From the NCBI GenBank assembly GCA_014730285.1, contig WJIM01000140.1, positions 1 to 7,511 on the forward strand: a DNA stretch of 7,511 nt, given 5' to 3'. Numbering within the stretch: the stretch's first letter is position 1; each line of letters opens with the position of its first letter. Shown piece by piece: positions 1 through 6,910 of the stretch. The position numbers and the translations under genes are program-made. Source of the DNA: Candidatus Zixiibacteriota bacterium. Its GTDB lineage: Bacteria; Zixibacteria; MSB-5A5; JAABVY01. Below the pieces are notes generated by a model, which saw only the letters and a program-made list of their open reading frames with translations, did no database searches and had not been told where the DNA came from.

Positions 1-822
1 GCTTTTGGCCTCCCAGCTTTCCACGGTGGCCAGCACCACTTTGGTGGTGATATCCGAAGCATCAGGTGTAAAACTTTCTGATTTCCGAGCAGGCATATCC
101 TTAATCCACCAGCTATATGTGGTTGTATCCTCGTTATATGTCGTGGCCGAGTACATAGGGCCGTTATATATCTGCGAATGAACCCGCTTCTCTACGGGGA
201 TTTTGAGAAGGTACTTCTTTTCCACGATCGGCACATTGGCCTCAAACAAAACTATATCGAAATACTCTCCCGGCATGGGCGGTATATACTTTTCATCCTC
301 AGGCGGGATATCGTCCGAATCCAAAAGGGCATAGGAATATCCCTTTCTGAATGTTATTATTTCAATACCGTCATTGATCTCAAGCCGCGGCAGCTGGATT
401 ATCTTAATCCTGTCACCCCAGTAAATGCCCGACTGCGGAGCAGGCAGGTCTTTCACATTCTCCAGGTCAACCGCTATTTTCTGCGTGTCTCTGATAATAT
501 TGATTTCGCGGAACTCGATTATGCTGCTTAAGGGCTCATATCCTCTGGTAATCACCGCCAGTTGTTTACACCCGGCATCGGTGAGGGCTTTGAACAGCAT
601 ATAATTATCAATATATGATATTCCCAGGTCATTGACACGGTTAACACTGGAATCCATCACGATTACATAAGGCGCGTTTTCGTATTTCCCGGCCTCACCG
701 GCGTTTTCGATACGTTCGAAAACATCCGGAGGAGGGCTTTCGCCGGGAGGAAGGTTCTGCCCGTTCAGGTAAAGGGGAATTATCAATATTAGTGCGAATG
801 CGGCTGGCAAAATTGTCTTCAT
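1..822 (-). CDS. Exported DUF3857-family protein (transglutaminase-like), 3' part beyond window
   Basis: The frame stays open from ATG at 822 to base 1, giving 274 codons with no stop, so the gene runs off the left edge. Residues 1-21 form a signal peptide (MKTILPAAFALILIIPLYLNG); there is no lipobox cysteine. Residues about 50-270 match the DUF3857 pattern: an 'APYVIVMDSS' strand, 'GYEPLSSIIEFREINIIR' (94-111), a hydrophobic 'IKIIQLPRLEI' segment, 'FDIVLFEANVPIVEKKYLLKIP' split over 188-209, and the closing 'YSWWIKDMPA' (236-245) and 'VVLATVESWE' (262-271) motifs. In this family DUF3857 is normally followed by a transglutaminase-like Cys-His-Asp domain, often with a further C-terminal domain; here that part would lie outside the window. 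The role is unknown in detail; most such proteins are periplasmic or secreted. The start is supported by GAGGAG eight bases upstream. A leftward terminator separates it from the upstream gene, so it probably has its own promoter. Family call fairly sure; catalytic activity not assessable. Confidence 0.82.
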   Translation of the reverse strand, partial: MKTILPAAFALILIIPLYLNGQNLPPGESPPPDVFERIENAGEAGKYENAPYVIVMDSSVNRVNDLGISYIDNYMLFKALTDAGCKQLAVITRGYEPLSSIIEFREINIIRDTQKIAVDLENVKDLPAPQSGIYWGDRIKIIQLPRLEINDGIEIITFRKGYSYALLDSDDIPPEDEKYIPPMPGEYFDIVLFEANVPIVEKKYLLKIPVEKRVHSQIYNGPMYSATTYNEDTTTYSWWIKDMPARKSESFTPDASDITTKVVLATVESWEAKS

Positions 823-830
823 TTCTGTTT

Positions 831-836
831 CTCCTC
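831..836 (-). promoter_or_regulatory. Ribosome binding site of the DUF3857 gene
   Basis: Read on the minus strand this is GAGGAG, separated by 8 bases from the ATG at 822-820. It fixes the start codon. The other nearby ATG (838-836) overlaps this site and is in a different frame. Confidence 0.7.
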
Positions 837-844
837 ATGGTGCG

Positions 845-864
845 TATTTAGATTTTCCTAAATA
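845..864. repeat. 7-bp perfect inverted repeat upstream of the DUF3857 gene
   Basis: TATTTAG (845-851) and CTAAATA (858-864) are perfect inverted copies around a 6-base loop, 23 bases from the start codon and within an AT-rich stretch (roughly 840-906). It could be a weak leader hairpin or an operator over the promoter of the leftward gene. I could not identify convincing -35/-10 boxes, and a 7-bp AT-rich palindrome can occur by chance. Confidence 0.3.
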
Positions 865-899
865 TGAGAAAAATAGAAGAAAAATAAAACAGAAAAGAT

Positions 900-934
900 A
901 AAAAAAGACGCCCGGTTTCAACCGGACGTCTTTT
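900..934 (-). terminator. Rho-independent terminator of the giant beta-helix gene
   Basis: Arms 903-916 and 921-934 form a 14-bp stem around the 4-base loop 917-920. The outer 8 bp (AAAAGACG with CGTCTTTT) and inner 5 bp (CCGGT with ACCGG) are perfect. The one odd position, C911 against A926, becomes a G-U pair in leftward RNA but a C-A mismatch in rightward RNA. Leftward RNA then runs into seven U residues (complement of A900-906). It begins 19 bases beyond the stop codon at 955-953, so it is placed to end the transcript of the upstream leftward gene before the DUF3857 gene. Confidence 0.88.
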
Positions 935-952
935 CCGCACAACCCAAATAAG

Positions 953-3900
953 TTATCTAATCACAGCAATTTTACCCGATTCGGAACTGTCCGGACTGCT
1001 GACGAAGTAGAGGTATACCCCGCTGGCAACCAGCTGATTATTATAATTTCTGCCGTTCCATACGATCTCCGGACCCTCTGCCGCCTGCATACGGTATACA
1101 ATATCTCCGCTGACAGTCGTTATTGTGATGTCAGATTTTTGCGGCAGATTTCTGAATACAATCTCCTCGCCATCCTTGTCGGGGCGGAATGGATTAGGCG
1201 AGACATGCACATGCCCTATGGTCGAGAATGAGATCGGATCGCACCATCCAGACTCTTCTGCTTTTGCCCTCCAGTAATAGGTGAAATTCGGCACGAGATT
1301 TTGATCGGAACGCCAGGATGTTTTGTTCCGAGATCCCTCTACCGGACCGGAATAAATCGGATTTACGAATTCCGAATTATCGGATACCTCGAAATAGAAA
1401 TCCACGCCAACATCGCTTTCATTGGTCTGGATTCTGAATGTCGGCCTCAGGTTATGTACCACCTCGCCCTCCAGCGGAGACTCCGGAATAGGAATATCAT
1501 CTACGCCGGCTGTGAAGTCGAAGTGCACGAAGGAGCGAGTCTCAGACCATTCCGATGAATCCTGCCCGTCGCATGCCCGCGCGTGCCAGCAGTATGTGTT
1601 TCCTTGTTCAAGAGTGGCTGAGGTAATGAAAGTCGTGTTTGTCGTACCTTCAGCAACGTTAACCACATTTTCAACCGGCTGCGACATGCCGCTGTCGGAA
1701 CAGATCAAAAATTCATAGGTAATTTCATCTCCATCCGGATCGTTGCTGTTGCCGATTACAAGCGTATGTGTCGATCCGATAAGCGTATCGCCGTCGTTTG
1801 GCAAAACGATTGTGGGTATTGATGGCGGTCCATTGGGCGGAGACATTTCGACATAGAAGTTTGACCACTGCGTCCAGTCGGCATATTCACTGCCGTCAAA
1901 TGAACGTGCACGCCAGTGATACTCCTGTCCATCCTCGAGTGCGGTATCGACTTCCCATGAAGTCGTAGAACCCGATTCTTCCGGGACCGGCGGAGAGGCT
2001 TTTAACAGCTCTGACTGCTGATCGTTCCAGACCTCGAAATGGTACGAGAGATCATCCCCGTCGGGATCGACCGAATTCGCTACAACAAGTATCGGATTGG
2101 GACTGTCGACCGAATCGCCTGCGGGCGGCTGATCCGATTCCGGAGGTTCAGGCGGATCATTCGGCTCGATGTAGTCTACATAAAATACTGAAGTCTGCGA
2201 ATATGCTGAATAATCCTCGCCGTCATAGGCACGTACCCGCCACCAGAAATTCGTCTGGTTGTTCAGAGAACTGTTCACGATCCAGGATGTGGTGCTCCCG
2301 GAGCCTTCGGAGATTTCGGACTGCTGAGCGACTATGGCCGTAAAGCTTGAATTACTCGACACCTGGAAATGATATGTAAGAGCATCATTATCATCGTCGG
2401 ATGAATTATTGACAGTAAGCTCAGGCGATAGACTCGTTACCGTTCCGCCATTACCCGGGCTTGCCAGAACGGGCGCTGTGGGCACATTATTGGGCAGGTC
2501 GATCACGAATGATCTTACCTGTGACCATCCGGAATAATCCTCGCTGTCCGTTGCCCGAACACGCCAGAAATACGTGTTACCGTCTGTAAGATCGCTGTCC
2601 ACTGTCCACTCCGTGGTCGATTCGGAGCCCTGGGACAGGCCTGTTACCTCGGCCGAAATTGAACTGAAACTGGAGTTTGACGATACCTGGAAATCGTATG
2701 TCAAATCATCACCGTCGGCATCGGCGGAATTATTACTCACCAGGACAGGGGTGAGGGTAGAAACGCTGCTGCCATTGGCAGGCGAGGCCAGCACAGGCGT
2801 TGTGGGAGCGTTATTGGGTAGTTCAACTACGAACGTCCAGACGTCTGACCATCCCGAGTAAGATTCGCCATCGTATGCACGCGCCCTCCAGAAATAGCGG
2901 CCGCCGTCGGAAAGATCGTTGGGAACGGTCCACGACGTTGTCTCTCCTGATCCCTCAGCTACGCCATACTCCGCTGCCAGAGGTATCATAAATGTCTGCG
3001 AGGTAGAGATCTGGATGTCGTACACCAGAACATCACCTTCGGGATCATTTGAATTATTGAGTGTTAAAACCGGTCTCAGGATTTCCACCGAAGAACTGTC
3101 ATCGGGCGAGGCCAGAACCGGGATGCTGGGACTGTTATTGGGAACCTCGATTGAGAATGATCTGGAATCCGACCAGTTTGAATAATCAGTCCCATCATAA
3201 GCCCTCACTCGCCAGTAATAGGCGTTTCCATCCAACAGCTCCGGAGAAACTGTCCAGGAAGTATTATCGCCCGAGCCCTCCGAAAGGTTACTCACCTGTG
3301 CCTCAATAGAGGAGAAATCCGAACTCAAGGCCACCTGAAAACTATATCTTAAATCATCACCATCAGGATCGGTTGAATTGCCCGTTGTCAGAACCGGTGC
3401 TGTCGATGTCAGCACCGCGCCGTCATCCGGATCGGCAAGCGCCGGTGTTGACGGCGGTTCGTTGGGCTGGGATGTTTCGACATAGAAGTTTGACCATTGC
3501 GTCCAGTCGGCATAATCTTGACCGTCATAGGTACGGGCGCGCCAGTAATATTCGCCATCTTCGAGGGCCGTATCGACCTGCCATGAGGTTGTTGATCCCG
3601 ATCCCTCCGGAAGCGGGAGAGAGGCCTTCACGAAATTTTGATCGAGATCATGCCAGACCTCGAAATGGTAATAGAGATCATCTCCATCCGCATCAACCGA
3701 ATTCGTAACAACAAGTATCGGGTTGGGACTGTCGACCGAATCGCCTGCGGGCGGCTGTTCCGATACCGGCGGGGTGGGAGGATCATTGGGATTGGTATAG
3801 TCTATATTAAATGCCCAGGTCTGTGAGTATGCAGAATAATTCTCACCGTCATAAGCCCTTACTCTCCAGTAATAGCTGTTTCCATTAGAAAGATCAGGCG

Positions 3901-6493
3901 AGACTGTCCATGAGGTTGTTGAACCTCCGCCCTCGGAAAGATCGCTTGTCTGCGCAACGATGGCTGTGAAGCTTGAATTCGATGATACCTGGAAACTATA
4001 TGTCAGCGCATCGCCGTCAGAATCGGATGAATTGTTGACGGTCAATACCGGTGTTAAATTATCAAGAGTTGCTCCATCCGAAGGACTTGCCAGAACCGGT
4101 GTGGACGGTACATTGTTTGGAAGATTGACGCTGAATGTTCTGGATGACGACCATCCAGAATAATCCTCACCATCATAAGCTCTCACTCTCCAGTAATAGC
4201 CGTTTCCATCTGATAGATTCGGCGAGATTGTCCATGACGTAGTTGAACCGCCGCCCTCGCTAAGACCGCTTGTCTGGGCAACGATGGAGGTGAAGCTCGA
4301 ATTTGATGATACCTGAAAACTGTAGGTCAATGCATCGCCGTCAGTATCTGATGAATTGTTTATGGTCAGTACCGGCGTTAGGTCTTCAAGAGATGCCCCG
4401 TTTGAAGGGCTGGCCAGCAACGGCGTTGAGGGCGGATTGTTGGCAGGAACGTCCCCGTTAAGGGACATATTAAACGGAAATGCCGTCTCGGCATTGATTG
4501 CGAGGGTTGTGATACTGCTGTCCCCGCCGTACTTGGCCTTAATCGTGAAATCATTGAAAAGAAGTGAATCCTCCCAGTAGCATGAACCATCGTCGTAAGG
4601 ACTGTTGTAATGCCTGGCCTTATAAGTGACCGTATCGGTGAATTCGCCGAATGAGTCAGTGCTTCCCGATGCAACCAGTTGTCCGTAGTTGTTTACTATT
4701 GTTACCGTCGCCCCGCTCAAATCATTTCCCTGATCGTCTTCAACTTTGATCGTGGCGATTCTGTCGTAGCGCAAATCTTTGCCGAGGCCGTTGCAGTCGG
4801 TATTGATATTACCCCATTTTATATCCTCATCATTAGAATAGCCGAGATATGTATAATCGATAAGTCTGCTTCCGGTGGAGCTGTATCTGAATGTGCCGTA
4901 CTGAGGAAATTCCACTGATGTGTTTCCGCCTGCCGCTTCCGGACAGTGCAATGTGTCGGCATACATAATCAGATTGCCGCCGCCCAGCAGATGCTGTGCG
5001 ACACTGCCGATGTACAGCGGTGAAGTCAGCGAGAAGTAATAGTTTCCTTTGAATACGTTATCGTGAACATCTTGCATATGAGTCAGCGCGTAGCTGTCGC
5101 TTCGATTAGTATCGACTTTGGCGATCATAGCCGCAACCGTTTCCACATAACCCGTGTCAACCAGCGAATCCGATCTCATAGCGAAAACGCGGTTGTTGAC
5201 GAGTTCACAGTTATGAAATCCGCTGTCGGCATGGATACGGATGCCCTGCGCGGAGCCCCCGGTATGTGCGGTGCCGCCGTTATCGAGATCGGTCAGGGCG
5301 TCGGCATAAGTTTTGAAAATATTGTCCCTGATCTTCACATAACAGTTCGACATTTTGGAATCGCCCTCGGGCCAGCGAAGATAAAAACCAATTGACTTGC
5401 CATCACCGCCGTAACGCAGGTCAGATTGAGTGGGGCCGCAATGAACCTGAACATCATTATTATATATTTCGACGGGATTAGAAGCCGTACCCTGCGCACC
5501 CTGGATCATCATGCCCTGTCCGCCCTCGTACTGCTCTCCCGAGCGGATAACATTGTTATATATCTGTGATCCGGCGCCCAGCCTGAATACACTTATTGCA
5601 AACGGATCGCCGGAAGAATGAAAAACGGTTGCATTGGTAGTGTCATACATATCATTGTGCGCATCAACTGTCAGGCTGCAGTCGTGAATTATCATTACCG
5701 GACGATTATCGCTGCCGCCGACCGCGTAGATTGCTGAATGAGGCGTTCTGGTAACCGTGACATTCTCGAATTTACCGGTATACTCTCCCGCACCAAGTGT
5801 GGAGATATCGGCGCATACCCTGAATGCCGCCGCGGGATCGGCGTTACGGCTGTAGTAGCTGTGAGCGCGGTTATCGCATTCGCAGTCCTCCACCCATAAA
5901 TTCGAAATACCGTTTCCGTATTTTGTGGTAGCGTCGATACAGTTACCCTCAACACCTCGCGAAACCATATTGACATTTTTGACCCAGACACTGTCATCGC
6001 CGTAAAGATGAATAGGCGAGCAGTCCTCGGCCAGAGTGGCATCGGGTACATCATGAATAAGCGTTAAATTTTTTATCTGAATCCGTTCCGGGCTGTATGA
6101 CATCCTTACGCCGTGAACGAAATCGCCTTCCCCGCTTCCAAAGAAGATCGTATCACCGCCGCCGTCGATCATGATGTCGTTGCGGTCGCCGACATTGATG
6201 GCGGTTCCACTGGCGTGCAGGTTGCCGCTGGTCAAAATCAGCAAATTGCTCTGAGGGACGTTATACGGTAGATCCCCGGAACTGAGTACAACCGTATCGG
6301 CGAACTCGGTTTTATACTCTGCCGCCAGACGGGCGGGAATCAATATCGCAAATGCCAAAACCAGACAAAGAATAATTCTATAGATTGTTCTTTGCGGGCC
6401 ATACTCCTGTGGTAATCCTCTGCGGTATGAACTGATGCTGTTAGACATGGTCTTCTGACCCCCAATGATGTTATTTACATTCGTTACCCACAT
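953..6493 (-). CDS. Giant secreted beta-helix / fibronectin-III-repeat surface protein with C-terminal sorting-type domain
   Basis: The product has 1846 residues. Residues 1 to about 58 are a signal peptide with a long polar n-region and the core IILCLVLAFAILIPARLA. Residues about 60-575 are a right-handed parallel beta-helix with many short 'IYNNVI', 'VEIYNNDVQV', 'IKNLTL' and 'VKIRDNIF' turns. Residues 577-680 form a carboxypeptidase-regulatory/CNA-B-like sandwich ('VEDDQGNDLSGATVTIVNN'). Residues 684-1657 are nine fibronectin-III-like repeats and 1664-1758 a degenerate tenth. Residues 1761-1846 are an FlgD-like/type IX-type C-terminal domain with 'SPNPFRP', 'WNGRNYNNQLVASGVYLY' and terminal 'GKIAVIR'. 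Such a layout fits a surface or released protein that binds or cleaves carbohydrate, or an adhesin. I see no certain lyase catalytic signature, so no enzyme activity is assigned. The ATG at 6493 is preferred because GAGG lies 7 bases upstream. An internal ATG at 6448 (residue 16) is the alternative and also keeps the signal peptide. A strong terminator follows the stop. Confidence 0.92.
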   Translation of the reverse strand: MWVTNVNNIIGGQKTMSNSISSYRRGLPQEYGPQRTIYRIILCLVLAFAILIPARLAAEYKTEFADTVVLSSGDLPYNVPQSNLLILTSGNLHASGTAINVGDRNDIMIDGGGDTIFFGSGEGDFVHGVRMSYSPERIQIKNLTLIHDVPDATLAEDCSPIHLYGDDSVWVKNVNMVSRGVEGNCIDATTKYGNGISNLWVEDCECDNRAHSYYSRNADPAAAFRVCADISTLGAGEYTGKFENVTVTRTPHSAIYAVGGSDNRPVMIIHDCSLTVDAHNDMYDTTNATVFHSSGDPFAISVFRLGAGSQIYNNVIRSGEQYEGGQGMMIQGAQGTASNPVEIYNNDVQVHCGPTQSDLRYGGDGKSIGFYLRWPEGDSKMSNCYVKIRDNIFKTYADALTDLDNGGTAHTGGSAQGIRIHADSGFHNCELVNNRVFAMRSDSLVDTGYVETVAAMIAKVDTNRSDSYALTHMQDVHDNVFKGNYYFSLTSPLYIGSVAQHLLGGGNLIMYADTLHCPEAAGGNTSVEFPQYGTFRYSSTGSRLIDYTYLGYSNDEDIKWGNINTDCNGLGKDLRYDRIATIKVEDDQGNDLSGATVTIVNNYGQLVASGSTDSFGEFTDTVTYKARHYNSPYDDGSCYWEDSLLFNDFTIKAKYGGDSSITTLAINAETAFPFNMSLNGDVPANNPPSTPLLASPSNGASLEDLTPVLTINNSSDTDGDALTYSFQVSSNSSFTSIVAQTSGLSEGGGSTTSWTISPNLSDGNGYYWRVRAYDGEDYSGWSSSRTFSVNLPNNVPSTPVLASPSDGATLDNLTPVLTVNNSSDSDGDALTYSFQVSSNSSFTAIVAQTSDLSEGGGSTTSWTVSPDLSNGNSYYWRVRAYDGENYSAYSQTWAFNIDYTNPNDPPTPPVSEQPPAGDSVDSPNPILVVTNSVDADGDDLYYHFEVWHDLDQNFVKASLPLPEGSGSTTSWQVDTALEDGEYYWRARTYDGQDYADWTQWSNFYVETSQPNEPPSTPALADPDDGAVLTSTAPVLTTGNSTDPDGDDLRYSFQVALSSDFSSIEAQVSNLSEGSGDNTSWTVSPELLDGNAYYWRVRAYDGTDYSNWSDSRSFSIEVPNNSPSIPVLASPDDSSSVEILRPVLTLNNSNDPEGDVLVYDIQISTSQTFMIPLAAEYGVAEGSGETTSWTVPNDLSDGGRYFWRARAYDGESYSGWSDVWTFVVELPNNAPTTPVLASPANGSSVSTLTPVLVSNNSADADGDDLTYDFQVSSNSSFSSISAEVTGLSQGSESTTEWTVDSDLTDGNTYFWRVRATDSEDYSGWSQVRSFVIDLPNNVPTAPVLASPGNGGTVTSLSPELTVNNSSDDDNDALTYHFQVSSNSSFTAIVAQQSEISEGSGSTTSWIVNSSLNNQTNFWWRVRAYDGEDYSAYSQTSVFYVDYIEPNDPPEPPESDQPPAGDSVDSPNPILVVANSVDPDGDDLSYHFEVWNDQQSELLKASPPVPEESGSTTSWEVDTALEDGQEYHWRARSFDGSEYADWTQWSNFYVEMSPPNGPPSIPTIVLPNDGDTLIGSTHTLVIGNSNDPDGDEITYEFLICSDSGMSQPVENVVNVAEGTTNTTFITSATLEQGNTYCWHARACDGQDSSEWSETRSFVHFDFTAGVDDIPIPESPLEGEVVHNLRPTFRIQTNESDVGVDFYFEVSDNSEFVNPIYSGPVEGSRNKTSWRSDQNLVPNFTYYWRAKAEESGWCDPISFSTIGHVHVSPNPFRPDKDGEEIVFRNLPQKSDITITTVSGDIVYRMQAAEGPEIVWNGRNYNNQLVASGVYLYFVSSPDSSESGKIAVIR
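956..1213 (-). other. C-terminal FlgD-like / type IX secretion-type domain (residues 1761-1846)
   Basis: This beta-sandwich tail opens with 'HVHVSPNPFRP', continues with 'EEIVFRNLPQKSDITITTVS', and closes with 'WNGRN', 'ASGVYLYFV' and 'SGKIAVIR'. Tails of this kind end many exported proteins of FCB bacteria and are annotated either as FlgD Ig-like or as type A sorting domains of the type IX secretion system. In organisms with that system the tail directs passage across the outer membrane and is often cut off. Whether this host has the system cannot be judged from the window. Confidence 0.75.
1220..1504 (-). repeat. Degenerate tenth Ig/fibronectin-like module (residues 1664-1758)
   Basis: It keeps the repeat frame 'IPESPLEGEVV...LRPTF...FYFEVSDNSEF...NKTSW...YYWRAKA' but lacks the DxDGD loop and the DG after the WRARA motif. 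It is about 95 residues instead of 108. It links the regular array to the C-terminal domain. Confidence 0.65.
1846..2131 (-). repeat. Recent copy of repeat-8 DNA (pair of 3475-3757)
   Basis: Within this stretch, 1846-1885 matches 3475-3514 in 39 of 40 bases, and 2082-2131 matches 3708-3757 in 49 of 50 bases. The offset changes from 1629 to 1626 bases between the two blocks, which is one extra codon in repeat 8 (EDGQEY against EDGEYY). The pair encodes repeats 8 and 3 and points to duplication or gene conversion inside the gene. Confidence 0.8.
3475..3757 (-). repeat. Recent copy of repeat-3 DNA (pair of 1846-2131)
   Basis: This is the partner of the repeat-8 segment, encoding most of B-type repeat 3. 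Both ends are nearly identical between copies, while the middle is more diverged. Both copies are preceded in the protein by A-type repeats ending 'SAYSQT' and an acidic 'PNDPP' linker, so the duplicated unit was larger than one repeat. Confidence 0.8.
4454..4765 (-). other. Carboxypeptidase-regulatory / CNA-B-like domain (residues 577-680)
   Basis: The segment starts 'IATIKVEDDQGNDLSGATV' and continues 'VNNYGQLVASGSTDSFGEFT', the standard order of a prealbumin-like beta-sandwich (extra-domain strand, GA.V turn, G.T...G.F turn). It joins the beta-helix to the repeat stalk. Such domains are structural spacers in surface proteins. Length and motifs fit, but the second half is family-poor. Confidence 0.6.
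4769..6316 (-). other. Parallel beta-helix domain (residues about 60-575)
   Basis: Many short strands with N/D/G turns recur about every 20-30 residues, for example 'NDIMIDGGGDTIFFG', 'ERIQIKNLTLI', 'DSVWVKNVNMV', 'SNLWVEDCEC', 'GSQIYNNVIRSG', 'NPVEIYNNDVQV' and 'CELVNNRVFAM'. This is the look of pectate-lyase-like PbH1 repeats. At least ten cysteines (such as 158, 185, 204, 206, 227, 272, 352) suggest some disulfides outside the cytoplasm. No unambiguous catalytic set is recognisable, so it may bind rather than cleave its ligand. Confidence 0.7.
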
Positions 6494-6500
6494 ATTATTT

Positions 6501-6504
6501 CCTC
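6501..6504 (-). promoter_or_regulatory. Ribosome binding site of the giant gene
   Basis: Minus-strand GAGG, within TTGAGGAAA, stands 7 bases before the ATG at 6493-6491. The competing internal ATG at 6448 has only a G-run (minus strand of 6459-6463) 10 bases upstream, a poorer match. This favours the longer protein with a 36-residue n-region. Confidence 0.6.
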
Positions 6505-6588
6505 AACTTTAGTAGATAAATTTTCATGCCAAACATGACGCGTATTTCGAATAAATCTTGCGTTGTGGGACAAGAACTTACGAGAATA

Positions 6589-6630
6589 GTCGAGCCCCGA
6601 TTCGACTTGATCCGGGAAACCCTGATCAAG
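6589..6630. repeat. Overlapping inverted repeats (possible operator or leader structure)
   Basis: CTTGATC (6606-6612) pairs with GATCAAG (6624-6630). After one mismatch, GGG (6614-6616) pairs with CCC (6620-6622) around the loop AAA. Directly beside it, GTCGA (6589-6593) and TCGAC (6602-6606) form a second palindrome that shares base 6606, so the two compete. No T-run follows on either strand, so it does not look like a terminator. Its place about 96-137 bases upstream of the giant gene would suit a regulator site or a 5' leader hairpin. Confidence 0.4.
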
Positions 6631-6849
6631 CTCTCTTCAATCTGTACTTTTTCTGAGCAGAAAAATCTGCGAGTAAAGCCGCCCCAAATTCTGTTTTTAC
6701 GATCTCTGTCTCTGCCAATAGCCCCGAGTTTACATTAATTGAATCGGGATTTTACGTTGCTTTCTGCAGACGACTTTTGGCTGGAATTTCAGGAGATTTT
6801 CCCCTAAGGAGATTGCGGGAGAAGTTCTAAGTAAAACACTTAAATTCTA

Positions 6850-6878
6850 TTGATAAAATGTAAAAATGGATTTAATAT
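6850..6878 (+). promoter_or_regulatory. Possible sigma-70-type promoter for the DsrE lipoprotein gene
   Basis: TTGATA (6850-6855) matches five of six -35 consensus bases. TAATAT (6873-6878), 17 bases on, matches four of six -10 bases. The stretch is strongly AT-rich. If used, the mRNA would begin near 6885 and carry the whole fold-back element in a leader of roughly 215 bases. Promoter rules of this lineage are unknown, so this is a candidate only. Confidence 0.3.
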
Positions 6879-6910
6879 ATACCTGTCTATCTTGCAAAAT
6901 TTACAGGAGT

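Larger units (their letters stand above)
1523..4444 (-). repeat. Array of nine ~108-residue fibronectin-III-like repeats (residues 684-1657)
   Basis: Repeats start near residues 684, 792, 901, 1010, 1118, 1226, 1334, 1443 and 1553. Measured at the DxDGD loop, the spacing is 108, 110, 108, 108, 108, 108, 110 and 109 residues. Each unit reads PNNxPSTPVLASPxDG, then PVLTxNNSSDxDGDxLTYxFQVS, then EGxGSTTSW, then YYWRVRAYDG and WSxxxSF. Two subfamilies are visible. A-type units (1, 2, 4-7, with 9 a diverged relative) begin PNNxP; B-type units (3 and 8) carry QPPAGDSVDSPNPILVV and HFEVW. The order is A A B A A A A B A'. The loop varies in unit 5 (DPEGD) and unit 7 (DDDND). The array probably acts as a long stalk holding the beta-helix away from the cell. 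Confidence 0.88.
6494..6910. other. Divergent intergenic region without a convincing gene
   Basis: These 417 bases separate the leftward giant gene from the fold-back element. The short open frames have no ribosome binding site or recognisable protein motif. The visible structure is a cluster of small palindromes at 6589-6630, a 5-bp hairpin at 6657-6670 (GCAGA/TCTGC), a weak one at 6723-6748 (CCCGA/TCGGG), and AT-rich DNA with a possible rightward promoter at 6850-6878. A promoter for the giant gene must lie here, but no clear leftward -35/-10 pair could be picked. Confidence 0.55.

Noticed and set aside
178..531. Plus-strand open frame of 117 codons
   Set aside because: It lies opposite the DUF3857 gene, lacks a ribosome binding site and has no recognisable motif. 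The minus-strand protein matches its family along the same stretch.
1523..4444. Regularly spaced repeats considered as a CRISPR or non-coding tandem array
   Set aside because: The period is about 324 bases, it is in frame throughout one long gene, and the encoded fibronectin-like pattern is conserved better than the DNA.
4378..4674. Minus-strand open frame of 98 codons inside the giant gene
   Set aside because: It is a different frame of the same strand across repeat 1 and the CNA-B-like domain, and its sequence (rich in Arg, Thr, Ser) is typical of a shadow frame.
4769..6316. Naming the beta-helix domain as a pectate or alginate lyase
   Set aside because: The fold pattern is visible, but no clear catalytic residues of a named lyase family could be placed by eye.
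6413..6428. Possible twin-arginine signal around YRRGLPQ (residues 23-29)
   Set aside because: The hydrophobic core begins more than ten residues later, after further charged residues, and the motif lacks the usual F-L-K part. A Sec signal fits better.
6526..6738. Plus-strand open frame of 70 codons in the divergent intergenic region
   Set aside because: It has no Shine-Dalgarno sequence and no motif or membrane segment, and it runs through the small palindromes. I treat the stretch as non-coding.
6723..6748. CCCGA/TCGGG stem followed by ATTTT as a rightward terminator
   Set aside because: There are only 5 bp around a 16-base loop, the T-run is short, and no rightward gene lies upstream of it.
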